From positions 1,053,958 through 1,117,957 of the forward strand of contig CM038913.1 in NCBI GenBank assembly GCA_021904315.1: a DNA stretch of 64,000 nucleotides, read 5' to 3'. This document shows, in pieces, positions 36,631 through 49,100 of the stretch. The notes under the pieces were generated by a model. It was not told the origin of the DNA. It saw only the letters and a list, made by a program, of their open reading frames with translations, and did no database searches. The stretch's first letter is position 1. Each line of letters begins with the position of its first letter. The stretch comes from Sphagnum magellanicum. Lineage: Eukaryota; Streptophyta; Sphagnopsida; Sphagnales; Sphagnaceae. The position numbers and the translations under genes were made by a program.

Positions 36631-39600
36631 GCCTCCCTTGGTTAATATACCCTTCACACCAACGCCCACTAGTGACCATCTTCTTCTCATTCCCCCAATG
36701 CTCAATGTGAGCAATGTTTTAAGTGCAAAGGAAAAATGGTAGGTTTGTGTTTTCTTTTGACAAAATCACAATGTTGCATGATTTGTTTCTATAGTCTTTT
36801 CATGCATTCTATGCTTTCATTCATTTTTGCATTAGGCCAATGATAGCTTAACAATACCCCATTGTTTACATTTAAAAATTTAATAGTTTTGTCTATTTGG
36901 AAGAGTTTGGAAGGTTTCCGTCCTTTGGTTTTGATTGATTATTGAATTGTGTTGTCTATGAAGAAACAATTGTTGCATTTAACGAAACAAATCAAGAAGA
37001 AGTTCATGTGAGTAAAGTTGTGATTTTAGTGCCTAACGTTATGTTTGCAAATGACAACCGCCAAATGCTAATAAATATTGCCAAAGAATGGGGGTTAGGT
37101 TTAAAGATTTTCATTACTACATATACCATTGATATTCAAGCTTTCTTTAACTTCATCCCACCTTCCATCTCTGTGTAAACAAAGGGTGGAGTATTCTTTT
37201 GCCCAATTTTTCACTACAATTCTCAAATAGTGGTGGAAATAATATCATAATATCATGGTTTTATCTTATGTCCATGAATGCAAAACTGTCATAAATTTAG
37301 GGTTTGGTGTATTTCATGTTTGATTTCATAGGTGATGATGTTGTTGTGCTAGTTATTGGAGTTCATAGGTCAAATGGAGAAACAAATCTTCCATATGGTG
37401 GGATAATGATAGACCTAGTTGTTATTGGCAATGGTCAAGCTTAAAGTAAAACAAGTTGTTTTTGAAACATTTGTAGTTAAAATCTTTCCATACATAGGGC
37501 TTAAGTTTGTCCATGCAATTATTAAGGAATACCATTAGGGTATACTTAGTAGGGGTACTAAGGATTAAATAATTTTCACATGTGTTTTATTTCTTATTTT
37601 TCTAAAGCCAATTACAAGGGTGGAGGTTGAATGTTTAGAGGGGTTTTTAGAGGAGGCCTCAAAAAATCACAACTATAAAAAATAATTTTATTTGACAAGA
37701 AAATCAAAAAAAAAAACCCAACTTGGATAAATGTAAAAAAAAAAACCGTCTTGTTAATATGGACAAGTTGATTTGGACCTTCTCCATTATGATTAGGTGG
37801 TCTTTTTTTATTGGTAAAATAAGAGACTATTTGATTGATCAAATTTCTATCTAAATCCAAATCATTTTTTCTTGGATTATTATTATTCTTTTAAATTGTA
37901 GGTAAATAGGTAAGTAGCTAGTAAATAAGCCTAGGTTGGTCATATAAAAATAGGCAAGTGGTAGTTTAACTTACATAAACTAACCTAACCTACCTAACTA
38001 CTTTAATTTAATCTATTTACCTTAGCCTCCTAAGCATGCACATAGGTTATAAGTATAAGGAATTAAACCCCTCACCTTCACAATGGAATACCAAGTTTTT
38101 ATTAGTGAATTACACAATCCAAAGATGACAAATTGTCAAATTTTTTATTTCACATCATGATATATGGAAGAAAATAAAAAGGTTAGATAATTAACATGTA
38201 AGTTGTAAAATGGTAAGTAGAAAAGAAATGTAATGGGGTAGTTGGTAAGTAGATAAGTGGATAGGTATGTAAGAGATAAGATAGGAGGTAAGTGCATAGG
38301 TAGACCCAAGTTACCTACTAAGCTTAAGTAATAGCTACCTTGGCTTGTTAACTAACATAGGATGTTTGACTTGATTAAAAAGCCATTGGCTATCTTGATC
38401 AATGATATCATTTTGTTTTGTCCAACTTGACTAGATGTCCCCTTTGACTATAACCCATTAACCATTTTGACCAAGGTGGTCAATTTTGTTCAATTTGCCA
38501 AATAGGTCATTCTAATCAAATTCATTATTCAATAAATACACATATCATTCAACCTTGGGCTTTTTAATTAAAATGTACATGCCCATTAATAAAAAAAGAT
38601 TGGTTAGTCAAATTGGACCATTTGAAAAACTTGTTTTTGTAATAGTGGATGTTGCAGGCATTGACACACTTGTACATTTGCCACCCACCATAGCAAAAGA
38701 AACTTTTGATTAGGAGGTTAGGGGGATATGTTTATTTGCAAGTTTGGGGGATGTGGGCAATCCCATGCAGCCAAAATGGCTCTTCTACATGCATTTGGAT
38801 AAGGACCACAACCTCACCATGGAGGTGGGCATCCAAGCACCTTTCAACTCAAGAAGGCGTCTTGAAAACATTCCAAAATTATGTCACATTGAATGTTCAC
38901 ATCTTGGACAATGCATACACAATGCAAAGGTGCAATGAACAAAAGGCAATTGATTGTGCAAAAATAAATAAATTATTGTCAAGTTTCACAACCTTTAATT
39001 GAATGCACAACATCGAGTGGAAAAGTCAAAAACTTGAATTAATAGTGCATTAATGGGGTGCCAACTTTCCATGCATCAACATGCACTAAGGGTGAAAATA
39101 TATTATTGGGACACTTTTTGGGAACTTTTGGGTTTAATATTATGGTATGTACAATATAATTGTTGCAAAATGTGATGCATTTAATTTTGGGTTTCAATTT
39201 TGGTGTTTGAAATTTATAATAATAAATTTTTTTACAAAACTAGTGTCATTTAATATTATTTGAAAAAAAAAAATTAAACTCAAGGATTCATAGGTATATT
39301 TAAGGTATACACAGGTATAACATATTCAATTTCTCATTTCAAATTGCATTAACATCAAGGCTTCATTTTCCATTAAAATAAACATCTATGATGCAATTTA
39401 AAACAAAACCACCCTGATTATTCTCGTCATTTTCCATGTGAATGTGATTCTTTGTCAAAATTTTAATTTATCTCACATTTATCACATCTTCCTTAAAAAA
39501 TCCCTTTTTTTAAAATGAAAATTCTCAAAATTTTCAATGATTCAAACTATTTGAAATCACATGGTCCAATCTATTTTCAACTTTAATAAAAGTTTAAAAA

Positions 39601-40199
39601 CCACCATAGCTAAAATACGAAAATACTTATTGTAATCAATCCCACAACAAGATTGAAAATTTAAATTTTCTAATGTGATATTGCATATGCTCCTACCAAG
39701 TCAAATTATAGTTTGCAAAAACATGAATGTATTGCAAATACCCTTGCCATGTCATATTAAAGTTTGCCCCAAAAAAAATGATGATATTACACTACCTTAT
39801 CTATTCTTCCATTTTCAATTATATAATTGCAAACAATGTGGGTATTGTACTCACTTTGTCATTTTGCCAAATTTGAAATTATAGCTTACATATTACATTT
39901 TATAAAATATTCTTTGTTTAAGGAAAACTTGTATGGCAGTTGATAATTTTTGGATGCACCTTAGATATAGATATTGTCATGTGCCTTTGGGTGCCTATTG
40001 CAATCCTTGCATTTTAGGTCAACTTTGTATCAACAAAGTTTGTGGGCTGAAAGGGTATCTTAAATCAAAGATGGCAAGGGTTTTGCAATACTTGCATTTG
40101 TCAATGTTGGTTTCAAGTTTTTTTTGGGTGTTAGTAGGTTTAGTTCATTTCTTAGTCTATAGGAAGTAGGTAGGTTAGGGGAGATATGTACCTACTATT

Positions 40200-40440
40200 C
40201 TTCATGCAATACCTCTGTTGATTGACACCAACATCATGTACTTGGTGGGTAGATAGGTGAGTATTAGGTAGGTAGGTAGGTATTGAGGGGCCGCGGGGGA
40301 GCTAAAAGGTCATTTAAGGTAGGTAGACAGGTGGGGGTAGATAGTAGGTCATTTAAGGTAGGTAGGTAAGTAGCTTGGGGGGGTATTTAAGGTAGGTAGG
40401 TAAGTAGCTTGGGAGGGCGGGGGGGTGTAGTAGGTAGGTA
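40200..40440 (+). repeat. GGTA-type repeat block
   Basis: GTAGGTAGGTAGG runs alternate with GTAGCTTGGGAGGG and ATTTAAGGTAGG segments, two of which form a direct 40-50 bp duplication (40355-40420). Similar GTAG/CTAC-rich stretches occur near 35400, 37900-38330, 41290 and 41820-42130. Confidence 0.75.
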
Positions 40441-40520
40441 AGCAAATCAACATGTGTGTCAGGGTGATGAGTACCAAGTTAGTGCAGGGCAAGAATGAGG
40501 GTAATTGGTAGGTGAGGTTA

Positions 40521-40908
40521 GAGCATCTCCAGAGGTGCTCAATATGTGACCCTGCATAGTAAAATTGGATGAAGAAAAGTGAAAACATGCCCCGGTTTGG
40601 CTCAGGAAAATAGTTTTATCTCAGCATAATTACACAGTTTGCGGTGGCTGGTACATAGCGCATCAGTGCTGTGCACCTGCAGAAAAAAGACTGTAATAAA
40701 ATGATCTGACTGACTTGCTGCTCAGTGTTTCTGATTGGTCCATCATAATGATTGGTCGAAGTCCAGTTTGCTATTACTAGTCCCTCACCTATTTGCTGTC
40801 CCAGTTGCAGTTATATGGGTGGGGTTGCAAAAAGAAAAGTAGATAACTAAGCTTGGATGTGAAAAATATTTGTGCAGGGTTACATATTGAGCACTGCTGG
40901 AGATGCTC
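40521..40908. mobile_element. PIF/Harbinger-like MITE, copy 2
   Basis: This 388-bp element begins GAGCATCTCC, ends GGAGATGCTC and is flanked by TTA on both sides (40518-40520 and 40909-40911). Its terminal and right-hand sequences match the copy at 19644-19962. About 70 bp more sits in its left half. Confidence 0.88.
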
Positions 40909-41033
40909 TTAGTGTTTGTTGAAGGCAAACATAAAACAAAAAACGAAATTTTTTATTTAAAAAAAAAACACTAAGGACTAAAAAGGGCCAGCACCAAAAA
41001 CAAAGTGTTTGTTGCAGCTGCAGCAACACTGTT

Positions 41034-41060
41034 GAGAGAGAGAGAGAGAGAGAGAGAGAG
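41034..41060 (+). repeat. GA dinucleotide microsatellite
   Basis: About 13 uninterrupted GA repeats, next to the right side of MITE copy 2. Confidence 0.85.
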
Positions 41061-41416
41061 TCCTTAGTCCTTACCCAAGAATGTTTTTATGAGCATCATC
41101 AATCAGTCTGGCTGGGAACACACCTACTGGTGCCAATGAAGAGATTTGTGAACCATACAAAGTGTTTGCAAAAACCAAGGAGGATTTAATGCCATACCTC
41201 CTAATGTCAACAAAGAGAAAACAAAATCATGTACTAGGTAAAATGATGTACTAGGTCTTTACCTAAAAGACAAAGAAGAGAGTGTACCTAAATCAGTTAG
41301 GTAGGTAGTTAAGTAAGTAGGTACATAGTTACATAGCTTTGGCTTAAAAGATTTTTGATATTGTATTGGATTTATGTGACCCAACAGCACATGCAGGATG
41401 GATGATGTGTGAATAG

Positions 41417-42216
41417 GATACACTTTTTCATTGTCTTGTAGCTAAGCTAACCATAGTGGTTAGCTATGTACTAACCATCCACATCTATCTACCTATCTAT
41501 TTAGTGGCCACCAAATGCTTTTTATCTCCTCTCTTAATCTCCCTATAAATATACATAGGAACCACTAACATTTCCTACCTACTTACCTACTATATGTACT
41601 CACTTACATAAGTCATTACGCATCGTAATAGTGTGATGCGAAAATAGGAGGGTTTGTAGGATAGGTTACCATGGTGGAACCTTGGTAACTCAGTTGGGGA
41701 TGAACTACCCATGACTACTTTGGTAACCTATCTTGTAAATCCTTTTAATTCTCCCTCATGCTACAAGTGTAAGTGGTAAGTACCTCTATAAGCAAGTATT
41801 ATAGGTAAGAAGGTAGGGAATGTATGTGATTTACTTTGTAGGTAGGTAAGGCACTTGGTGGGTAGATGTATGTGAATGATTATTAGTATGTATTTAACCA
41901 TAGTGGTTACCGATTGGACAAGGAATCCAACAAACAAGCATTTAAGCGGTTACTATGTAGGTAGCCAAATAGGTGAGGTGCTTGGTGAATAGAAGGTAGG
42001 TAGATCCATGTGGATGGTTAAGTACATATCCAACCATAGTGGTTAGATATGGGACAAGGAAGACATTGGAAAAAATTGTAAATGGTTTACTTTGTGGGTA
42101 GGTAAGTAGGTAAGGCACACAATGTTTACTAGGTAGGTAGATGCATGTGTATGCTTAGACATTAATCAACCATCATGGTTATCTTAGCCATGGGACAAGA
42201 ATACAATGAAAAAGTG
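41417..42216. repeat. Foldback structure with iterated right arm
   Basis: The left arm (about 41420-41620) starts ACACTTTTTCATTGTCTTGT and continues through CTAACCATAGTGGTTAG and CTATCTACCTATCTA. The right arm ends with its reverse complement (ACAATGAAAAAGTGT near 42200). The right side holds three copies of a 119-136 bp unit (near 41830, 41949 and 42085), each with TTTACTTTGT-like, GTAGGTAG, CCATAGTGGTTA and GGACAAG segments. The middle has a further 12-bp inverted pair, GATAGGTTACCA and its complement, at 41660-41731. No coding sequence was seen. This resembles a foldback-type non-autonomous element, but target duplications were not identified. Confidence 0.65.
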
Positions 42217-42961
42217 TTTGCAATCCACACATATCATCCATCTTCCATGGTATGTGGTTGGGTGCTGAGAGCCACCACCAGCACACACTGGTGGTAGTAG
42301 GGAAGGGAAGGGAAGAGATGGTGGGTGCATATGAAACACTTTTCTAGTTCCCTAATGCAATAGCAGATTTTCTTGAAGAGTGTTGTCTTTTTTGTCGAGT
42401 TTACAAAAGACCCATCACTCATCATCATCATCTTCAATCCTCTTTGGAAAGTATGCACTTACTTACAAGATCACACTTATCCATATCTCAAACAAAGCTT
42501 AGTTTTCATGTTTATAGTTTATAGAATAGTAATATGGGGTTAAAAAAAAGTCTTTCAAATAAAAGAGGTTCAGAAACAAAAGAAAAAAAGAAGAAGATGA
42601 AAGTTGTCCTTTGATGACAATAGGGTACTCTGCTTGTCCTACTGAACTAACTGCACAGCCCTGGAAAGTCAATGAATCTGGTGCACAACAAACAAATGGG
42701 ACCTTGAGAAATCTCAAACTAGTTGAGATTTAACGGTCTATTAAATCGGGATCAAAGTTCTAACTAATGGTGCATTCACACTCAATGTTAAATGGGCGAT
42801 AGCTTGATAGCTTAATGTTATGTGAATGTTAACTTAACATAAAATGTTCATGGTAAGTATGTAGATGTAAGTCCTAAATGAGTAGCACGGTTTTAGGGGA
42901 CTCAACCCTAGAGTACCTAACACCAAGTGTGAATGCACCTTACTTACGTAGTTACTAATTG

Positions 42962-43365
42962 AGTACTTTCTTTGTTCAATTGATTCGAAAAATAGTTTCA
43001 ATTGTGAATTCGCTTTTTTTTTCCATTTTGAATTGGGTTCCTTCAAATCCAAGTTGTGAGCGGAGACAAACAAATGAGCTTTTAAGGAAATTTTTATTTA
43101 AGTACTTTCTTGCCTCAATTAAATTAGATTTTAAATTGTTTTTTTTTGTTGTAAATTTGATTCCTTCAAACCCAAGTTGTGAGTGGAAGAAAGGGATGAG
43201 CTTGTTGCAAATTCTAATTAAGTTCTAATTAACTATTTTCTTGCCTCTATTGATTTTTTAAAAAAAAGTTTCATTGTGAAATTGGCTTCCTTCAAACCCA
43301 AGTTGTGAGTTGATAAACAAATCAGATTGATTGAAATTCTAAGGAAATACTTTCTTGCAAGAGCT
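42962..43365 (+). repeat. 125-bp tandem repeat, about 3.2 copies
   Basis: TCCTTCAAAnCCAAGTTGTGAG recurs at about 43040, 43163 and 43288. Each copy is preceded by TACTTTCTTGCCTCAATT-like sequence and followed by AAACAAATGAGCTT-like sequence. A CT microsatellite (43363-43380) ends the array. Confidence 0.85.
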
Positions 43366-43654
43366 CTCTCTCTCTCTCTCATTGATTTTTTAAAACTTTT
43401 TTTCCCACAATTTTGTGAGGTCAAAAAACTGGTGATTGCTTTAGTCAAAATTATGCTGAAAAAACCTATTGCCTAATATAGCAATTTCAGAAAAAAAAAT
43501 CTCAAAATTTGGGAACTTTGATGCATTTTTTCCATTAAAAAAATCCTTTGTATGAGTCACAATTGATCACTTTGGTCACCAAGTGGTAAAAATTTCACGC
43601 AAAATTTGATGCATGCATGATGTAGGAGGAAAGCCATCGCAAAAAGGATGAACA

Positions 43655-43990
43655 TTCGACTATTGGTCTGGAAGGGACTCGAATATTCCAATATTGGTCT
43701 GGTACTGGATCTGAACATACCAGCTGCATCCTTGTATTGGGTATGATCAAAATTTTCATACTAGCTTGATCCTGTGTATTGGGTCCTCTTTAAAAACTTT
43801 CATACCAGCATGATCCTGATGTATGGTCAAAGACTGATTTTTGCATGGCACGAGGCAGGTATAAACCCGGTATTGAAATTGGTATGAGGCCTGTACATAG
43901 TATATACCCAAGAGGCTGGTATTGCCTTGATCATAGCAGCCTAGTTAGTAGGTTTGTTGATACCAGTGTCAATACCAGGTGCAAGCAAGT
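43655..43990 (+). repeat. Degenerate GGTATTG/CAATACC-rich repeat region
   Basis: ATATTGGTCTGG occurs twice (about 43655 and 43690). A second pair, TTTCATACTAGCTTGATCCTG and TTTCATACCAGCATGATCCTG, lies about 49 bp apart near 43755 and 43799. The block is less AT-rich than its surroundings. No clean period or element boundary was found. Confidence 0.5.
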
Positions 43991-46128
43991 GCAAATAGGT
44001 GTACGGGTCCAACACTGGAATATTCCCAATCTTCCAAAAACCAAAATTGCAGAAAATAAATGATGAAGTGTGACAATAATTCATTGTGTTTTCCATTTAT
44101 TTCAGAAAGTATTGTTAGTGCGACTCTCCATGTCCAAATTCATTAAATATCTCTTCTCCATCGAATTCTTGTTGATGGCTGAATGAATAATACCATCATT
44201 GAGGAAACCATCAAATCATCAAGTCACTGCAATTAGTTCTCATGTCATACATGTGTTGCCCGACATTGTTTTACCTATTTCAATCCTCAATCGGGTTTGC
44301 ACTTGAGTGTCAATCCTGTGGAAAAAAGTTTTGGGAGTTATGGTGGTCACCTGGCAATTTTGTCATAAGAACTGGATGTTATGTTGCACACCTCTTCCCA
44401 ACATGCAACAGTTGCATCAATTATTCCCTCCAACCTACGACCCAACACCCCAAAACCGTCTTTTTCCATTTTGGTTGTGGTTGTGTGGGATGCCTGAATT
44501 GAAATTATCATACAACATTGGCACCACCATCTCTTTCAATTTCGATAGAGAAACAGTTCATGCTGCAAAGAGAAACTTTCAATGCCAAGGAATTCCTGTG
44601 ATTATGATAACCTTAGTACCTCAAATGTCCTTTGCCTCTGCTTGAGAAAGGCCAAAAGTTTGACATCCCCAGATGCCTTGTTTGGAAACAGCTACCACCA
44701 CTGTGGTCTCGTTCAAGTGCATTTGAAAACTCATGTCAAAGAATCAAAAAGTCTGGATTGCTGCCCAATCAAAAATTCTTAAACCATACACATAAGTATC
44801 AGCATCAGCATAAAAATAGCAGTTTAGCCTCTTATGCTAATAATCAGTTTCGGGAAATCACCACACTTAGATACTAAGCAAGAAAATTTCTAGATTGATG
44901 CATGAGGTTCATACTGAAAAGCTAAATAGAATATCATTGAAACATGTGCAACCAGATAGGTTACTAATCGGCATTTTCTTGTTAAACTGAAGTGCTCAAC
45001 AAGGCAAGAACTCAGTTAAAAATGTGTACCTGTGTGTATCATTGTACCTCAGCTTGGCACCTGGTCCTCAAGTTGCATTCCTGATCTTCCTTTTCCTTTA
45101 AGAGCTCTGTAGAAGTTCTATAATAAGATTTACCCACTTATATCAAGTTCACTACAAGTCTCCAAAAATGCCATGGAAGTGGGCTTCTACCCACTTTTAA
45201 CTTGTTAATCAACCACAGGGTTGTGGGTATCCATTCATTTGTCTTTGGACTCAAAGTTGATGATTCTCCCCCAAAACAAATGGTCAAGCTGGCTGTTTCT
45301 ACAATGACTCAAGTAATCTCCATTTGCCAGACCAAAAACAAATGCAAAAAAGTCCCTCAATAAACCTTTGTGTTTGAGCACTAGCTTCCAGTATCCCATC
45401 CTTTTCTTGTCATCCTTTTCCCTATGATTAGAGCCACATTTGACATCTTGAATAAAAAAGCTACCATATGTTCCTTTGTCTCTTCCCAAAGGCCTTGGAA
45501 AGAATTCTAAAGAGTAAGATCCACTTGACAGTAAGTATACAGCCGTTGAAAATTGACACTTGTGTGAGACCGAGTCATTCAGTAGCAACATTCTAATAGT
45601 CCAATAAGAGAAGCACATAAAACTCTGTCTCGTAGCAAGGGACCCTCACTGCCAATTTTCACACTGGATGGCGAATCATTCTCAAACAACGTTGTGCTTT
45701 GATATACTGGTGTGAAAAGACACAAACAAAAAAGATTGTAGCGACAGAAATTTTTCTGCCAGACTAATAAGCAACGATTTGAACTAGTGAAGAACCATCA
45801 CTACAGATTGTGCTCCCTCGCACTCCAGATTGACAACCCTCTACAAATTCTCACATCCCAACAGCTCCAGGTTTAGCTATTGCTGAACAAACCTGTGAAA
45901 TGAGCTTACTTAGATAACAACTCCACATTTTCCAGCAATCTTTTCCTCTTTCCCGGTACCCAAGTCATTTCACTGGGCACTCCACTCAGTACCCAAAAAT
46001 TATGCTAATATTGCTGTTGTGATTCAAGGAGAGTAACTTAACTGCAAAATATGTTACAACACCAAAATGCACTTGCTCACCCATGTATTATTATAACATG
46101 TGGGTCAAGAACTGATGGGCAGAGAGAG

Positions 46129-49100
46129 CTAAGACACAAGTGTCAATTGTAGCTTGGGTCGATTCGGCTGTGGTTCAACAACTTCAATATGCACATGTGT
46201 GACATCCAGCACTCTGAAGGTGCGATTACCATCACTAGCTCGTACTGTTTGCATTTCCTCATCCACTACCCATGAACACTCTGATGTACTTCCGGAAGCA
46301 TTTTTACTAGCTCCCTTCCCTATTAAGTAAACTGGACCCTCGATTCCAAATCTGCAAACAATTAGTTTGTCATTATTTGTATCAAATCAACTGCCTGCAT
46401 CACATGGATGTATGGATGAAGAAACCAAGAAATGGAAGCAGCTGGAAAAAAGACTTAAGCTTGTATATGGCAAGTGCTCTCTTGCCTGGGGATATGCAAA
46501 AGTATCTATGGATTTGGGCTCATCACCAGAAGAGTCAGATAAAAAGGTACTCACTTAGGCACAAAGACAATAAATCCATTTGACTGTATTTTCACGATCC
46601 TGGCCTCTGCATCTGTCGGTCTGTTCACAGCAAACACTTAGCCCATCAATCATCTGTACACATCAAAAACAAACTACGGTTGACTTTCACATTTTCCACA
46701 TCTGTAATTTGGATTTTGCAAAATGTACCGGTTTTTGAAGAAGATAAGGGTGTGGAGCTCGACTGAAGCACGACCCGCCATTTGCGCATTGCGATGCCGG
46801 TAATTTAGGTCTGCAGGACAATCAAATCAATCTCAGTCAAAGACGAACTCTGAGAGCAGAGACATGTTCACAATTCAGGAAGGAACGAAGTGTATCCCCC
46901 CTAAGAACCTCAAGACTTGTACACCTCCTCACTGCTGCTGCAATACAAATGCAAATACCAAGTAGAGTCTTCAGAAGGACCCAAGACAGGGTTTTAGGTG
47001 CAATACTATCAGAGATACTGGTGAGAGTTGATCGATCCCGGAATTGTGAAGGTAGATTACTCAAGCCCAATGCTGCAGCAAGCAATCTGTGCACTATCAC
47101 ATCTGTAGCCATTCCCACCCAATGCAGCAGTTCTAGTCAACTACAATACCTGGAACTCATGGGTCAACAAAAACCCTTCAGCAAGAGCAATTTGTTGAAT
47201 TCTCCACAATGGCAATGATGGCTAGCAAAGTGAAAACTGTAAGAGAACATTATGGAAATTGTGAGCACCTGCATATCTTCGAATAGGTGATGTAAAATGA
47301 GTGTACAATGGTGCTGCTAGTCCATAGTGGTGGAACTCAGGAAGTGATAACTCCCCACTGCAAAAATAGACTGCCTGTATTCCCAACACCCAATTGTAAT
47401 CAAACCTTCTTCGTTTGCACTGGATATCTGTCAACTTCAATCTAAGATAGGGTAGGTATTACAGTAGGTAACGTATTTTCCAACCAACCTGGGTCATGCA
47501 ACGAGTTGCAAGAATGCGTATAAGCTTGTTGAAGTATGGATCATCCCCCTACACAACCCACCGAGAACTGGTTGCATCAGTCAGGGTCCAGTCTAGACAC
47601 CCTCTGGTTACCCAAATACAACCAACCATCCCGTGAAATAATCTTGGCCATCAGAGGTATTACAAACGAGGAATTTCAGATTGGCTTACCACAGCATGAT
47701 CCAGGGAATCAGCAAGCGCCTTTGACGAGGAAATGTCCAGGTGCACTCCAACAGCAGCTGCTGTGCGTAAAAGTGGCTCAAACATGCTTGGTGTGGGTAC
47801 TGGATGCCGTCTGTAATGCCCAAAAACCTTCTACCATGAGAAGAACTCTACCACTCTACCATGATTTGACTCACTTTCTCATGTACACTTCTGAAAGATC
47901 CTAAGTCTCTAACTCTATCCATGCCTCTTGAAACCTTCATCTCCAAACCCATGAAACTATCTCATGTCAAAACCTGATGAAACTGTCTTGTCACCACTGT
48001 GGACTGTCTGAAAAACCAAACGGACCTCAACAAGGAGTAAGCCGGGAAATGTTTCAAGATTTTCTCAGCTACAGAAATGTTGGCAGCGAGCATGAACTCC
48101 TCCACCATTTGATTGGCCTCTCGGACTTGATACATACCTGCCCTCCCCACACATGCAAGGAAACAAACAAACAAACAAAGCATGACTACTCACATTGTCA
48201 ACAAGAGTAAAAACAAGAATATTGCAGAAGAAAAAAGAGTTGATGATGTTAACAGAAATACAGAACCATAACAGGTACAAGGCAGAACTGAAAACCCACC
48301 AACGTCCAGGGGATCATGTGTTTCTGTGTCGATTTCAAACTTGACCTCAGGTGATGCAAGGGTCAATGCTCCACGCTCAATCCGTCTCTGCCTCATTATC
48401 TGCATCCATGGAATACTGGTCTATGAATTTACTTTGCCATCCTAAACCTTAAACCCTAAACCCTCCACCACTCATGCAACATTGCTTGCTAGACATAGTT
48501 GAAGAGAGGCAGCTTTTGTGAGAACCCATCTAATCACCAAGTGTTCGAAAGTGGCAACAGTGTGCAAACCTTGGCAAGACGATTCATGTTGCGGAGATCT
48601 GCAGTTAGCGCATCTTCTAAGCGACTGTCACACAACACAAATACCAAGTTGACTGTGAAAAAGTCTGCCACAACTATTCTGCCAAATTCTGCCAAATTCT
48701 GAGCCGATGCCAGTTATGCTGCAACTGAGATATCAGCAGGCACAACCAGGAAGAGTGCATGCTACAGAGCTATACAAATCCACAAATACAATGTTGAGAG
48801 GGAACAAGAACAAGGTGAGCAGGCAAGAACAAATTGATACAAAGACAAAAACAGAGACAAAAAAGGAGAGAGGCTGTTTGAAACTCAGTGGATTGTAACA
48901 CACACCTATCATCCATTCGAGCCTGGGCTTCAACATATGAGAGTGCTGCACTTGATTTGATGATACTCTTGGTGAAAGACACTGACACAATCTCTGCCTC
49001 AGCTGTCATTTCCTGAATGTTCATAAGCAACAAACCAGACAAGTTACACCCAATACTAATTCCAAAACACCAGCCATCTATCTGGCTACCCAGTGTGTAC

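Larger units (their letters stand above)
26701..46128. other. Long intergenic tract, AT-rich, with many small repeats and no convincing gene
   Basis: Over 19 kb I found no frame with a recognisable protein domain and no splice-consistent exon series. Frames present are short and low in complexity. Structure that can be supported (dispersed repeat, telomere-like array, poly-G runs, tandem repeats, MITE, foldback element) is listed separately. The last 300 bases probably include the 3' UTR of the RRP44-like gene. Confidence 0.6.
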
